Source of the DNA: Chionis minor
Lineage: Eukaryota; Chordata; Aves; Charadriiformes; Chionididae
DNA length: 64,000 nt
Assembly (NCBI GenBank): GCA_013398295.1
Contig: VZSF01001524.1
Location: forward strand, 1,831,186 to 1,895,185
Reading direction: 5' to 3'
Below, piece after piece: positions 48,524 to 57,754 of the stretch. Position 1 is the first letter of the stretch. Each line of letters begins with the position of its first letter. A program made the translations under genes and the position numbers. The notes below the pieces were generated by a model. That model did no database searches, was not told the DNA's origin, and worked only from the letters and a program-made list of their open reading frames with translations.

Positions 48524-48561
48524 TTAAATGTACACTGAGGCTTTAAATGGGCACTGAGGCT
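48524..48561. repeat. Two-copy 19-bp tandem repeat
   Basis: TTAAATGTACACTGAGGCT (48524-48542) is followed directly by TTAAATGGGCACTGAGGCT (48543-48561), 17 of 19 bases identical. A local tandem duplication. Confidence 0.9.
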
Positions 48562-49589
48562 TTTCATCAATCATTTTTACAGCTAACTCGAGTAACTACA
48601 GTTTAAAGCAGTTGATACCTTCAGGTTAATTCATTGTTAGGTTTGGGAGGAGATTTTCCTAGGCAGTAAAACTATTATAATCTGCATATTACAGTCTCTC
48701 AGGTATGATTTTTGAATCAGAGAGTGGCTGGGAGGGTCACCAAGCCTTCTGCTTCTTCACCTTTGGTTTGCTGCCATGACGGGGCAGTGGGGCGGGCAGC
48801 AGCACGATGCTTGCTCCTGGCAGTCTGGGCATTGGGCTGGGGCAGCAGCTTGGCTCTGCAGTCGCAGTGTCAGGCTCACACCTACCCATGTCCCAGCCTT
48901 TCGTCTCTACCACTGAGCGTATTTCCAGCCAGATGTTGGCACTGGCTGCCAATCTGATCAGCCCATGCTGGTACCACAATACACTTGTCCATCAGTTTCA
49001 GGTGCCATTGCTTTGTCCACCATTGATGCACAGTCTGTGTCAAGACTTATCATGTCCTGTTCTTGTCTGCATTGTCCAGTTTGCCATGGCTCACCATGCT
49101 CACCCTTGTTGCCATCGTGTTCTGCTCATGACCAACGCAAGGCCATGGTGGTCCCATGTCACCAGGCCAATGAAGCAGACTAGGTTTGGAAGCAATGTCA
49201 CATCAATTCTGAGTTTAGAAAACATGTTCTAACATTGAAGTACTTCAGGTACACCAATAACATTTATTTTTTAAGATATTAAAATTGTTTTTAAAAAATG
49301 TGCTTTTTCTGTGCTAATGTATGGTCTATGACTTGCGATCTATGTGGAAAAGAGGAGAAGATCCACTTCTTCAAAGGACCTTTTGTATAGGTGTACATTT
49401 AACAGGGGAACTTCTATTGCAAGAAACTCCATGTTTATTTTACCTGTTCATACTAGGTTGTCATCTAGCCTGGGAAGAAGTAGTAAGCAACAGCGCAGCA
49501 CTGAAAAAAGTCAGTTATAATATAAATGCAAACCACAAATATTTGTTAATGTTATTCCTTTCCTTCTCCTTTTGCCTTCTTTTTTCCAG

Positions 49590-49739
49590 TTTATGAGAAG
49601 GCAACATATAAGTGTTTTTGTTGAGTTTATCATTTGTTTCTCCAGTTCCACTCCTGAATTCTTTCTAACAATGTATTTGCATTCTTGGCCTATGCTTATG
49701 GTATTAATCCTCAACAGCCATAAAAATCTCATTCAACAG
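49590..49739 (+). other. Splice-bounded open segment, probably chance
   Basis: Very strong acceptor (CTCCTTTTGCCTTCTTTTTT then CCAG, ending at 49589) and consensus donor CAACAG|GTATGG after 49739. The 150 nt are exactly 50 open codons in phase 0. The predicted peptide is hydrophobic and T-rich in codon use (FVEFIICFSSS, HSWPMLMVLIL), as expected of AT-rich noncoding DNA, and is unlike any family I know. Confidence 0.15.
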
Positions 49740-49893
49740 GTATGGTATGAACTTAGGACTTTATTTACCAATTTCTTAATTTTGATACATGGAAAATGTT
49801 ACATGTTAAGATGTCTTGATATTGTTTAGATAGTCAGGAGAGTGAGGAGGTTGTACTCTGGCTGTTTCGTAACACAATTTGGATACGACATTT

Positions 49894-50186
49894 TGTCATG
49901 GTCTAAGCAGAGCCAGCAACTAAGCACCACACAGCTGCTCACTCACTCTCCCTGGGTGGGATGGGGAGAGAACTGGAAGAGTAAAAGCGAGAAAACTCAT
50001 GGGTTGAGTCAAAGACCATTTAATAGGTAAAGAAAAAGCCACACATGCAAGCAAAGCAAAACAGGGAATTCATTCACCGCTTCCCATGGACAGGCAGGTG
50101 TTGAGGAAAGCAGGGCTCCATCACATGTAATGGTTACTTGGGAAGACAAATACTGTAACTCCGAACATCCCCCCATTCCTTTCATC
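49894..50186 (-). mobile_element. Truncated endogenous retrovirus LTR, antisense
   Basis: The left edge TGTCATGGTCTAAGCAGAGC is the reverse complement of the 3' end of a common avian ERV LTR. It continues with CAGCAACTAAGCACCACACA, GTGGGATGGGGAGAGAA and ACTCATGGGTTGAGTCAAAG, all familiar from that LTR type. Match is lost at about 50186, before the promoter part of U3, so only the 3' side of the LTR (minus-strand sense) is kept. No retroviral coding sequence adjoins it. A fossil fragment with no viral coding capacity. Confidence 0.8.
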
Positions 50187-52223
50187 GTGGCCATATGCAG
50201 GCAGTGGCATTGAATCCCCAGATTGCTAACTTAAGTTTGACAGTTGCTGAGGTTAATGTGGATGTTATTTGCTTATATTCTTCAAGACTGGATTATCTAT
50301 TAGGGTTTTTGCTTTCAAATATTCAGTGTGCTGTATTTTGTTTATATGAAGAAATGCTAATCAAACATTTGTGTGTCTAGTAAACCTATTTGTTGCTGGG
50401 AAATACCCAATTTACTGGCAGACAGGAGACAGACATTTATCTGGTTTCATGGTTGCATTATCATAATCTCAACGTATTTGAGGTGGTCAAGCTTAAATTT
50501 GGATCAGGGATTGAAACACCCTAAGCAGTTTCATCATGTCCTAAGGAAGACAACAACATGTCTTGTGACATTACATCCTCACTTACTGGTGAGAGGATGT
50601 GGCTTGTTCTGAGTAATCTGGGAGAGAGTGGAATTTCATTTTCAAGAAAAATGGGAAGAAGAGTTACTCATTCAGAGCAGGAAAGACTACTTCAGTTTCT
50701 ATCTCCTCAGGGTTTTTCCAGAAGAACAATTCTTGATCTGCTGAAGCTAGACATGGTTTATGAAACACACAATAATCATGAATGTTAAATAAAATCATGA
50801 AGTAAAATAAAAACTAAAGTTAGCGCCATTTATGACTCAAAAGCAGTTCAACCTACCATAGCAAAGAGCTCAGCATAAGAGACTGAGAGACTTACCTAGT
50901 CTTGTAGAAACGCCATACTGGAGCACAAGGATCATTCTGTTTCTGCTCTAGTGGGTGTTTAAAGATCACTAGCTGAAAACACACCGTAACTCCAGTGCAC
51001 GTTCTTCCTTTGTGTGAGCTGGAAGTACCTTTGGTGGTGCGGGCTACTTTGGGCTACATCTGACCCCTGAAGTGGATCAGAGGGCAGACAGAGGTCATGC
51101 TGTGAAGGGTCAGCATTTTGAGCAAATGTTTTCCCACTATTTGTTACGAATTTTGAAAATGACAGATGATAAAACAGAAAACATTACTGTTCAGTCAAAA
51201 ATCCTTAGCCATAAATATTTGCCTTCAGAAGGTCATTGTTAAGTTTGCTTTATGTGTGAACCTCTTCTCTCAATGTATCATAACAATCCTTACTCCATTT
51301 CTTTGTGCCTCTTCTTCCCTCTCTTGGTTCCCCCACCTCTGTCATTAATCTTTCCTTTGAATAACTCCTTCTTACCCTGACTGAACCACTACCGTTCTGA
51401 CTTATCGAATCTCTCTCCTCTGACCCAAGACCCTAGTGCTTTTTATTCCTTTTGCCTTTCAGAACTGTTTTCTGTCCTCCTTGCATTTTCTCCTACTCTC
51501 CTCCTACCATCCTTTGCTCCTGTTAAAGGTCTGCTAAGAGATATTGTAGATTCAGTCTGTCTTGAGTGTGCCATTCTTTTTCCGTTATTCAGCTGTGGAT
51601 TGATGGTTACTAATGATTATGAATGTATATGCAGAGTAAGTACTAATAAAGAGTACATAGTGTGGGAAAAGCCAAAAAACTTCTGCTTTAACTCCTCAAA
51701 AGCTTTTATCTCTTGCTGTTCCAGGGCTTAAGTGACACTTTGTAGAAAATAGCTTTGTTTTAGTTAAGTAATATTTTACAAAAAATCACTCTGATTCCTG
51801 GCAGCCTTCCATGTAAATAAACTAACTAGATTATTCTGAGCATTTTTTTTTCCTTAAATTATACGTAATAGAATATTAATAGCAAAGTTTCAGATTAGCA
51901 TAACTCTGTGACTTCTGGAGACCTAGAGCACAGGGCGGTGTGGTATAGGGCTCCACAAAGGATTAAGTTGTAGCAACCTGGTCCAGTACATTGAAATGCT
52001 CAGATAAGCCCCTTACAGGTGCCTTAGGATTGCCTTGGCCACAAGACATGCAAAGCATGTTTGACTGTGATGAAATACCAGGGTCAATGCCTGGGACTTG
52101 GGAATGAAAGAGTGTGATATACGGATAATTAAGTAATTCCGCAGGAAGATAGGATTTGACAGTATTTGGCCAGATGACTTGTCCTTAGCAGTCATTCTCA
52201 GAATGGAGTGCTTCTGAATGCAG
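50187..52223. other. Unique DNA, no gene seen
   Basis: Small domain-free open frames only. A pyrimidine-rich tract lies at about 51290-51520. No repeat family recognised. Confidence 0.55.
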
Positions 52224-52541
52224 TCATAGAATACCTGGTTGGGAGGGACCTCAAAGACCATCTTTTCCTCAAGGTCCAACTTTTCTTGGCAAAAGCACGG
52301 TCTAGACAAGATGGCACAGCACCCTGTCCAGCAGAATTTTCAAAGTGTCCAATGTTGGGGAATCCACCACTTCCCTGGGGAGATTATTCCAATGGCTGAT
52401 TGTTCTCATTGTGAAATTTGTCCTCTTGTGTCCAGTCGGAATCTCCCCTGGATTAACTTGTACCCATCACCCCTTTTCTTTTCCACGTCACTCCTTTTAA
52501 AACCAGAGTCTCCATCTTCTTTGTAGTCACCCTTTAAAAAC
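52224..52541 (-). mobile_element. CR1 LINE 3' region, antisense
   Basis: Starts with TCATAGAATACCTGGTTGGG and AGGGACCTCAAAGACCATC, the reverse complement of a CR1 tail. It passes through antisense 3'UTR blocks (GGAATCCACCACTTCCCTGG, CTTGTACCCATCACCCCTTT, AGTCTCCATCTTCTTTGTAG) and fades after ACCCTTTAAAAACTTC. The retained part is all 3'UTR. Its internal sequence differs from the 6.2 kb and 17 kb copies, suggesting another CR1 subfamily, which I did not name. Confidence 0.88.
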
Positions 52542-52909
52542 TTCTTTGGCAATGCACCTGGGCCATTATGCAATGCCAGTCAAGGGGTTAGGAGTCTTGG
52601 GAATGAATTCTAGTTGAATTGATGCTTGCCAAGAGCATGCACATTTCTGATGACCAACAGGTGAATGTAATTCTTACGATAGGCCCATCAGAGGAATGTG
52701 GTCATGCATACATCACACTGATGTTGGCACGCCTTATTTACGAAGCACCTCTTTTGCATCCCTGTCCAGTTTTCTTCTCACTGTATGTCCTATGCTGTGA
52801 AAATATCTTTAGAAAATGGAAGTAAAACACTGTTGTGCTTTACAGGATGACAACCACATTTGCAGATGTGACGGAAGTGAGCGCAAACAGATTCTATAAA
52901 ATTTATATA
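52542..52909. other. Unique DNA between two CR1 tails
   Basis: Contains a 68-codon frame (52619-52825) without domain or splice signals. No function is apparent. Confidence 0.55.
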
Positions 52910-53008
52910 ATCATAGAATCATAGAGTGGTTTAGGTTGAGAGGGACCTAAAAGATCATCTAGTTCCAACCTCCCTGCCATGGGCAAGGACACCTCTCACT
53001 AGACCAGA
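52910..53008 (-). mobile_element. CR1 LINE 3' end, antisense, about 100 bp
   Basis: ATCATAGAATCATAGAGTGG, then GAGAGGGACCTAAAAGATCA and CCCTGCCATGGGCAAGGACA, then CTCACTAGACCAG: the reverse complement of the last 100 bp of a CR1 element. It has its own 3' tail, so it is an insertion independent of the 52.2 kb copy. Confidence 0.95.
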
Positions 53009-55407
53009 TAATTCTGTGTAGTTTGTGTATGTTGGGATGAGTGTTCAAGAGAGCTGTGGTTCTATCAGCTTTCTCTTCATCCTGGAGAGCACAGCATGGC
53101 TGCAGAGTTGTCTTCCATTTCATTCATGCATTGGGACTATTTAATTCCTGGAGCCACCTTCCAAGAAAGACTCTACATGGGGATTTGTGGGATAGTGAAT
53201 GTGCACACTGATTTTGATATTTAGCTGTGTGTGACATTGTCTTATTTTTGTGCTTTGTAACTATTTAACTTCAGTTGTTAAATCAAAATCTTAGTGGAAC
53301 ACATTTAAAGCCAATTTAAGGATGTGAGTTCTTTACATGGCAAAGCTTGCTGTGGTAGTGCCAGGGATAGAAAGTTGAATCAAGATGAAAAGTAATTAAT
53401 TTTAATTTAGATAATATTATAAAACAAGGGGAGACAATAAGGTTGCCAACATGTAAAAGGGCCGAGAATTAAAACTTATGCCTTTGCACATTTTTGGGGT
53501 GTCAGGTAAAGAATTTGGTTTTCTTTTTCCTTAAAGTGAGACTATGGAGGTGATAATTCAGTCATTGAAAAAATGAGTGCTTACAATAGGAGTGTTTAAT
53601 TTACAATGGGCTTCAGGGAAGCCAAATAATTTAAGTTTTTCAGCAGTAAATAAAATGTGAGGAAATACTGTTTGCTTGTTAAATGGTTCTAGAGGTTTTT
53701 CTTCTGCAAAGATGACAAACATGCTGCTTGTTTGCGGAAACAAGCAACAGTTTCCAGGATAGTTACCAAAGTGGAGAACATAAAAGGACTTGCTAAAATT
53801 TCCTGGAATATGCACAGCACCTTATTTAGGCAAATTCCGGTTAGTCAATCATGCCTTGACTGAATAAAGCATGAAAAAAAGTGTGCATCCCTTACCTGAC
53901 GTAAGGAAAAAGGCATATATACCAGACAAGATTTAGTCAGTTCTGGCTTCCACTCTTAATTAGCACATACCTATTTTTTTCCGCAGTGAGATGAACATAT
54001 TTTTTTCATGAGTCATTGGAGGATTCACCTTTTTTAAAACACTGTATGTGTATCAAAGCTTAAGTACCATTATAACAGATTCATAAGACTGAATTTTAAA
54101 ACTATTTAAGCTAATACAGATGTATAATAAAAATTTTGTGCCTTTACTCAAAGGTGCACAAACCAGTTTAAAGTATTAGCATCAGTGAATCAACATCTAT
54201 TTAGAATTTACCCTGTATACAGAGTTTTTTGGCCCTGATTAGAATGAAGACTTTGCTACAGAATACAACTGAGACATCACTAATGTGTTTGAAAAAACAA
54301 AATTTGAAAGAGCTATGTGATATGGTAACAATTTAATGCTTTGAATAATCCCTTGTTCAGGTGAAATATCATGTTGCTCTGTTTAAAATAAGGAAGCAAA
54401 AAATTTTACAGGGCAATTTAATGACAACTTTGTATGACTTGGCACTGCTCATAGGCATTCATTTGCTCTTTGAAGTCACGCAAGCAGGTTTCTTAGTCTT
54501 CCTCACGCTGAGAAAAATCTAGTTGTGAGATAAAGTTTTTGTATGAGTTTGAAGAGTTGATTCACAAAGCTAGTGAAAATTGTGATTTAAAAAAATTAAT
54601 GAGAAATAGTCTCCAGCCATTACCAGACTGACATCCTGAAGATGAGGACAAGGTGGTTTTCTAGAAGCTAAAACATTTGTTTTTGAGGCACATAGGATCA
54701 CCATTTCCGCATTGTAAAGTCCTTTTCTTCATTCCCAGGTGTTCCAACCTACGTTTGGGTAACAAATCCCAGCTGTTGCAGTGGTTGGGAAGGTGGGCCT
54801 AATGTGTGTTGTCAGCTTTCTCATCTGGTTTCTAGCTCTTGCTTATTTAAGTAGATTTGTTTTCAGGCTCAGAAAGGTATTACACAGAGTCAGATGAAGG
54901 ACTAAAACTGTCATGGGTATAACCAAACCATGCATGCTGTAGTGTTGTGTCTCCTGAACTCTGTTTTTTGCTAGCTGCAGATTTGTGCAAACCCTTCATC
55001 ACACAGGTTGCTGAAAACTCTGGAGAAAACAAAAATATCTTGCTTCTGAAGCTCTCAGTGACCTGAAAATTCACAAAATTTAAGTATTTTACCAAAATGG
55101 CATCTGAGAATTTTCTGAGATGTTCTATTTGAAACTGAGATGTATAGGTACTTAAAATGAACAGCAGTTTCAAATAATATCAAAGGATTTAAACTTAAAG
55201 ATTTGATGGATGCAAACTGGTGAAACACATCATTTAAAAGTTTGGGTTCCATTTAATCTTATTTATATATTGTCTGGAACATATTTAACCAAAAAATTCC
55301 TGCCAGCTTGAGTACCACTATCCCGTTTTGGCAGTAGCTTTTTGCTATGCCAAAGCAAGAAACTAGACTTTATAATTCATTTTTTTTGAGTGAAATCAGT
55401 GAAACTA
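53009..55407. other. Unique AT-rich DNA, no gene seen
   Basis: Contains a small inverted repeat (53725-53746). Open frames are below 100 codons and domain-free. The 53.56-53.83 kb part has moderate complexity and could be conserved noncoding sequence, which cannot be judged from one species. Confidence 0.5.
53725..53746. repeat. Small inverted repeat (9-bp arms, 4-base loop)
   Basis: TGCTTGTTT and AAACAAGCA flank GCGG. The arms are perfect. Too short for a miRNA hairpin. It could be a dimeric protein site or chance. Confidence 0.85.
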
Positions 55408-55660
55408 ACAAGGCATAATGGCTTCAAATTGGAAGAGGATAGATTTACATTAGGTGTCAGGAAGAAGTTTTTCACCATGAAACCTGGAACAGGTTGTCCA
55501 GGGAAGTTGTGGCTGCCCCATCCCTGGAAGTGTTCAAGGCCAGGTTGGATGGGGCTTTGAGCAACCTGGTCTAGTGGGAGGTGCCCTTGCCCATGGCAAG
55601 GGGATTGGAACTAGTTGATCTTTAAGGTCCTTTTCCAACCTAAACCATTCTATGATTCTT
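55408..55660 (+). mobile_element. CR1 LINE 3' end, sense
   Basis: Starts in the CR1 3'UTR (AATGGCTTCAAATTGGAAGA, GGAAGAAGTTTTTCACCATG) and runs through CTGGAACAGGTTGTCCAGGG, CCTGGAAGTGTTCAAGGCCA and GATCTTTAAGGTCCTTTTCC. It ends with the tail CCATTCTATGATTCTT at 55660. A short internal deletion is visible after CACCATGA, where other copies have extra 3'UTR bases before CCTGGAACAGG. Confidence 0.95.
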
Positions 55661-55661
55661 A

Positions 55662-55818
55662 TGTTTGGGGCTCCAGAGCTGGATGCAGTACCCCAGGTGG
55701 GGTCTCAACAGAGCAGTGTAGAGCGGCAGAATCACCTCCCTCGACCTGCTGGCCACGCTGCTTTTGACACAGCTCAGGATATGATTGTCTTTCTGGGCTG
55801 CAAGCACACATTGACGCA
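55662..55818 (-). mobile_element. CR1 LINE internal (ORF2) fragment, antisense
   Basis: Directly after the sense CR1 tail comes TTGGGGCTCCAGAGCTGGAT, then CAGTACCCCAGGTGGGGTCT, CGGCAGAATCACCTCCCTCG and TTTCTGGGCTGCAAGCACAC. This is the reverse complement of the ORF2 C-terminal region that encodes the SREVILxLYS / EYCVQL blocks. It has no 3' tail of its own. An open frame read on the plus strand (55652-55855) is only the antisense of CR1 and is not a gene. Confidence 0.88.
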
Positions 55819-57092
55819 CATTATGATAATAAGCTGGTGTTGCTTATATTACTAATTTCACTGTCAGGCATCTTTACTTATAGACAAGTGATACTGTAAT
55901 TTATATGCGTGCAAAAGTCTAAATCAGAAAATTTATTTTGTAAAACAAATTTGCGGTCTTTTAACAATGCAAGACTGTATTTTACCATATAATACTGCAT
56001 AAAGACCATATAATAGTGCATGAATTTTCTTGCAATGCAACAGGGTGTGGACTGGGATCTGAAAACTTGTGAAAGGAAATATGTTGTGTTTAAGGTCAAA
56101 ATACTTTTTCATGTTGAAAAATCTGCAGGTAAACCTAGATACACACAAAATAGATCCATGAATAGATGCCATAGCAAAGTATCAGCAAATAAATGAATCA
56201 CAAAAAAAAACCAGTTAATCACTATAGTTCTTAAGTACAAATTATTAATTCCCATTTATAGGAAACTACCTACTAGAACTACCGAAAACCCCACAATGTT
56301 CATCTTCATTATCCATAAAAACTCAAAGGGAATTCCCCACCAGTTCCTTAAGAGAAGGCCAATCCCTTCCCAAATGGGATCACAAGAAAAATTCTTAAGT
56401 TTTTTTTCAGATGTGTTCTTTCTCAGTGAGTTATATTGGTTTAAATACAGGAAAGATTCCTTGGAAGTTTCCAAGTCTCTACTAACACTGTGAGTCAGAT
56501 GTCTGCATGTTGTGTTGTGCCAGATTTGACGTCAAACAATAATCCAATGGGGCTTTCCATTAAGCCTTCATAATAGATTTTCAATGGGATGTTACTGCAT
56601 AAAATAACTGGATTTCGTCTGAATCACCAAGATTAGCATTAAAAACCTTATTTTGTTAACTGGTTTGTTAAAACACATTTTTAAAGGCTCAAAATGTTGC
56701 AAAAAAAGAAGATATTAAGCCTGAGTATACAGCAATATGAATTCTGAAATGTTTCACAACTTAATAAAATGTTAGTGCAGCATAGACAAAGTCACTGCTA
56801 TGGTTAGTCTGGACTAGTCTTTGTGGCGATGGCAAGCACCGATTACTCCTCTCTCTAAAACTGAGTGCGTCTGGTCTCTAAGACTGGGGCAGGCTGTTGC
56901 AAGTATGGTTGTTATTGCTGGTTTGAAATTTTCTGAGGAATCAAGGAAGTGTTGCCTCACGGCTGGGTTTGGCAAGTTCTCCCTGCATTGGGGGTTTGGG
57001 GAGCTCTATGGCCTTGACCATGAGTGTCCTGTTAAGTCTGCCCTAGGACCGGCATCCTTGGGTGACCCCTGCAGCTGTTATATGAAAATTAC
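55819..57092. other. Unique AT-rich DNA, no gene seen
   Basis: Contains a two-copy 21-bp tandem repeat (55984-56025). Open frames up to 94 codons lack domains. The sequence before the LTR shows no polypurine tract, so no retroviral interior is present on this side. Confidence 0.55.
55984..56025. repeat. Two-copy 21-bp tandem repeat
   Basis: Copy 1 (55984-56004) begins ACCATATAATACTGCAT. Copy 2 (56005-56025) begins ACCATATAATAGTGCAT. 18 of 21 bases are identical. Confidence 0.9.
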
Positions 57093-57754
57093 TGTCCTGG
57101 TTTGAGCAACACAGGATGAATTTCTCTTTTAATGTTTAGGGAAACTGCATTTTTGGAAGACTCTAGTATCTGAATTTGTGAAGATATTTACTTTATAGCC
57201 AGCTATGGTGTGTGGGTTTCAAGGTCTCAGTGCTTTTGAGCTCGCTAGGTGCAGCCCTGAGGAGGAGCGAGACTCAGGCACTTGACCCAAGCTGGCCAAC
57301 AGGATTACTTCATGCCATGAATGTCATATTCAATATAAATTAGAAAGTTTGCTGCAACGTTTGCTCTCCCCCTTGATGGTTCTCCCTTGATGGTGGTGAT
57401 CCAGAGGACTTCTTGCCCCAGTGCTGGACTGCTGATGCCTTCCCTTCCTCCCGAAGCTGTAGTGCTCGCAGTGTCTGACATTTACTCTCCACTGCTGGGA
57501 GTGCACAGCTTCCTGCCGAGATAGGTGGCTGACTATAATCCTTGTATAGCATATCTGGGTATCGGGATCAATATAGGTTCTTTAGTGTTAGTACTGTTAA
57601 TTATCTAGTTCTATCCTATTAAATCTATTCATTTTTCAGCCCCCAGGTTTCCTTGTTTTCTTCCCAATTTCCCTTCCCGGGTGGGGAGAGGTCATCGTGT
57701 GAGAGAATAATTGTCTCAACAATAAGTTGTTATGGGTTTTCTCAAACCATAACA
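57093..57754 (+). mobile_element. Solo endogenous retrovirus LTR (ERVL-like), sense
   Basis: Begins TGTCCTGGTTTGAGCAACAC and ends CTCAAACCATAACA, the TG...CA ends and terminal words of a known avian LTR type. Inside are a TATA-like TATAAAT (57334-57340) and a polyadenylation signal ATTAAA (57618-57623) followed by the R/U5-like GTTTCCTTGTTTTCTTCCCA and CCCTTCCCGGGTGGGGAGAG. Its length (about 660 bp) fits a full LTR. There is no primer-binding site after it and no polypurine tract before it, so it is solo, the usual product of recombination between two LTRs. No clear 5-bp target duplication is seen (ATTAC versus CTTAT). It could act as a promoter or poly-A signal, but there is no evidence for this here. 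Confidence 0.82.

Larger units (their letters stand above)
47831..49893. other. Unique DNA with minor repeats, no confirmed gene
   Basis: Holds a 22-T run (48307-48328) and a 19-bp tandem duplication (48524-48561). A GC-richer patch at about 48720-49200 has overlapping open frames (48807-49232 is 141 codons) with no domain. The splice-bounded segment 49590-49739 is listed separately. Confidence 0.5.

Noticed and set aside
48807..49232. 141-codon plus-strand frame
   Set aside because: No domain, no promoter or splice context, cysteine/histidine-rich by composition only; other frames are open over the same GC-richer patch.
52013..52309. 98-codon minus-strand frame
   Set aside because: Partly CR1 3'UTR sequence and partly flank; no domain.
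53725..53746. Inverted repeat as a miRNA precursor
   Set aside because: Arms of only 9 bp and a 4-base loop; far too short for a miRNA hairpin.
55652..55855. Plus-strand frame after the CR1 tail
   Set aside because: It is the antisense translation of a CR1 ORF2 fragment.
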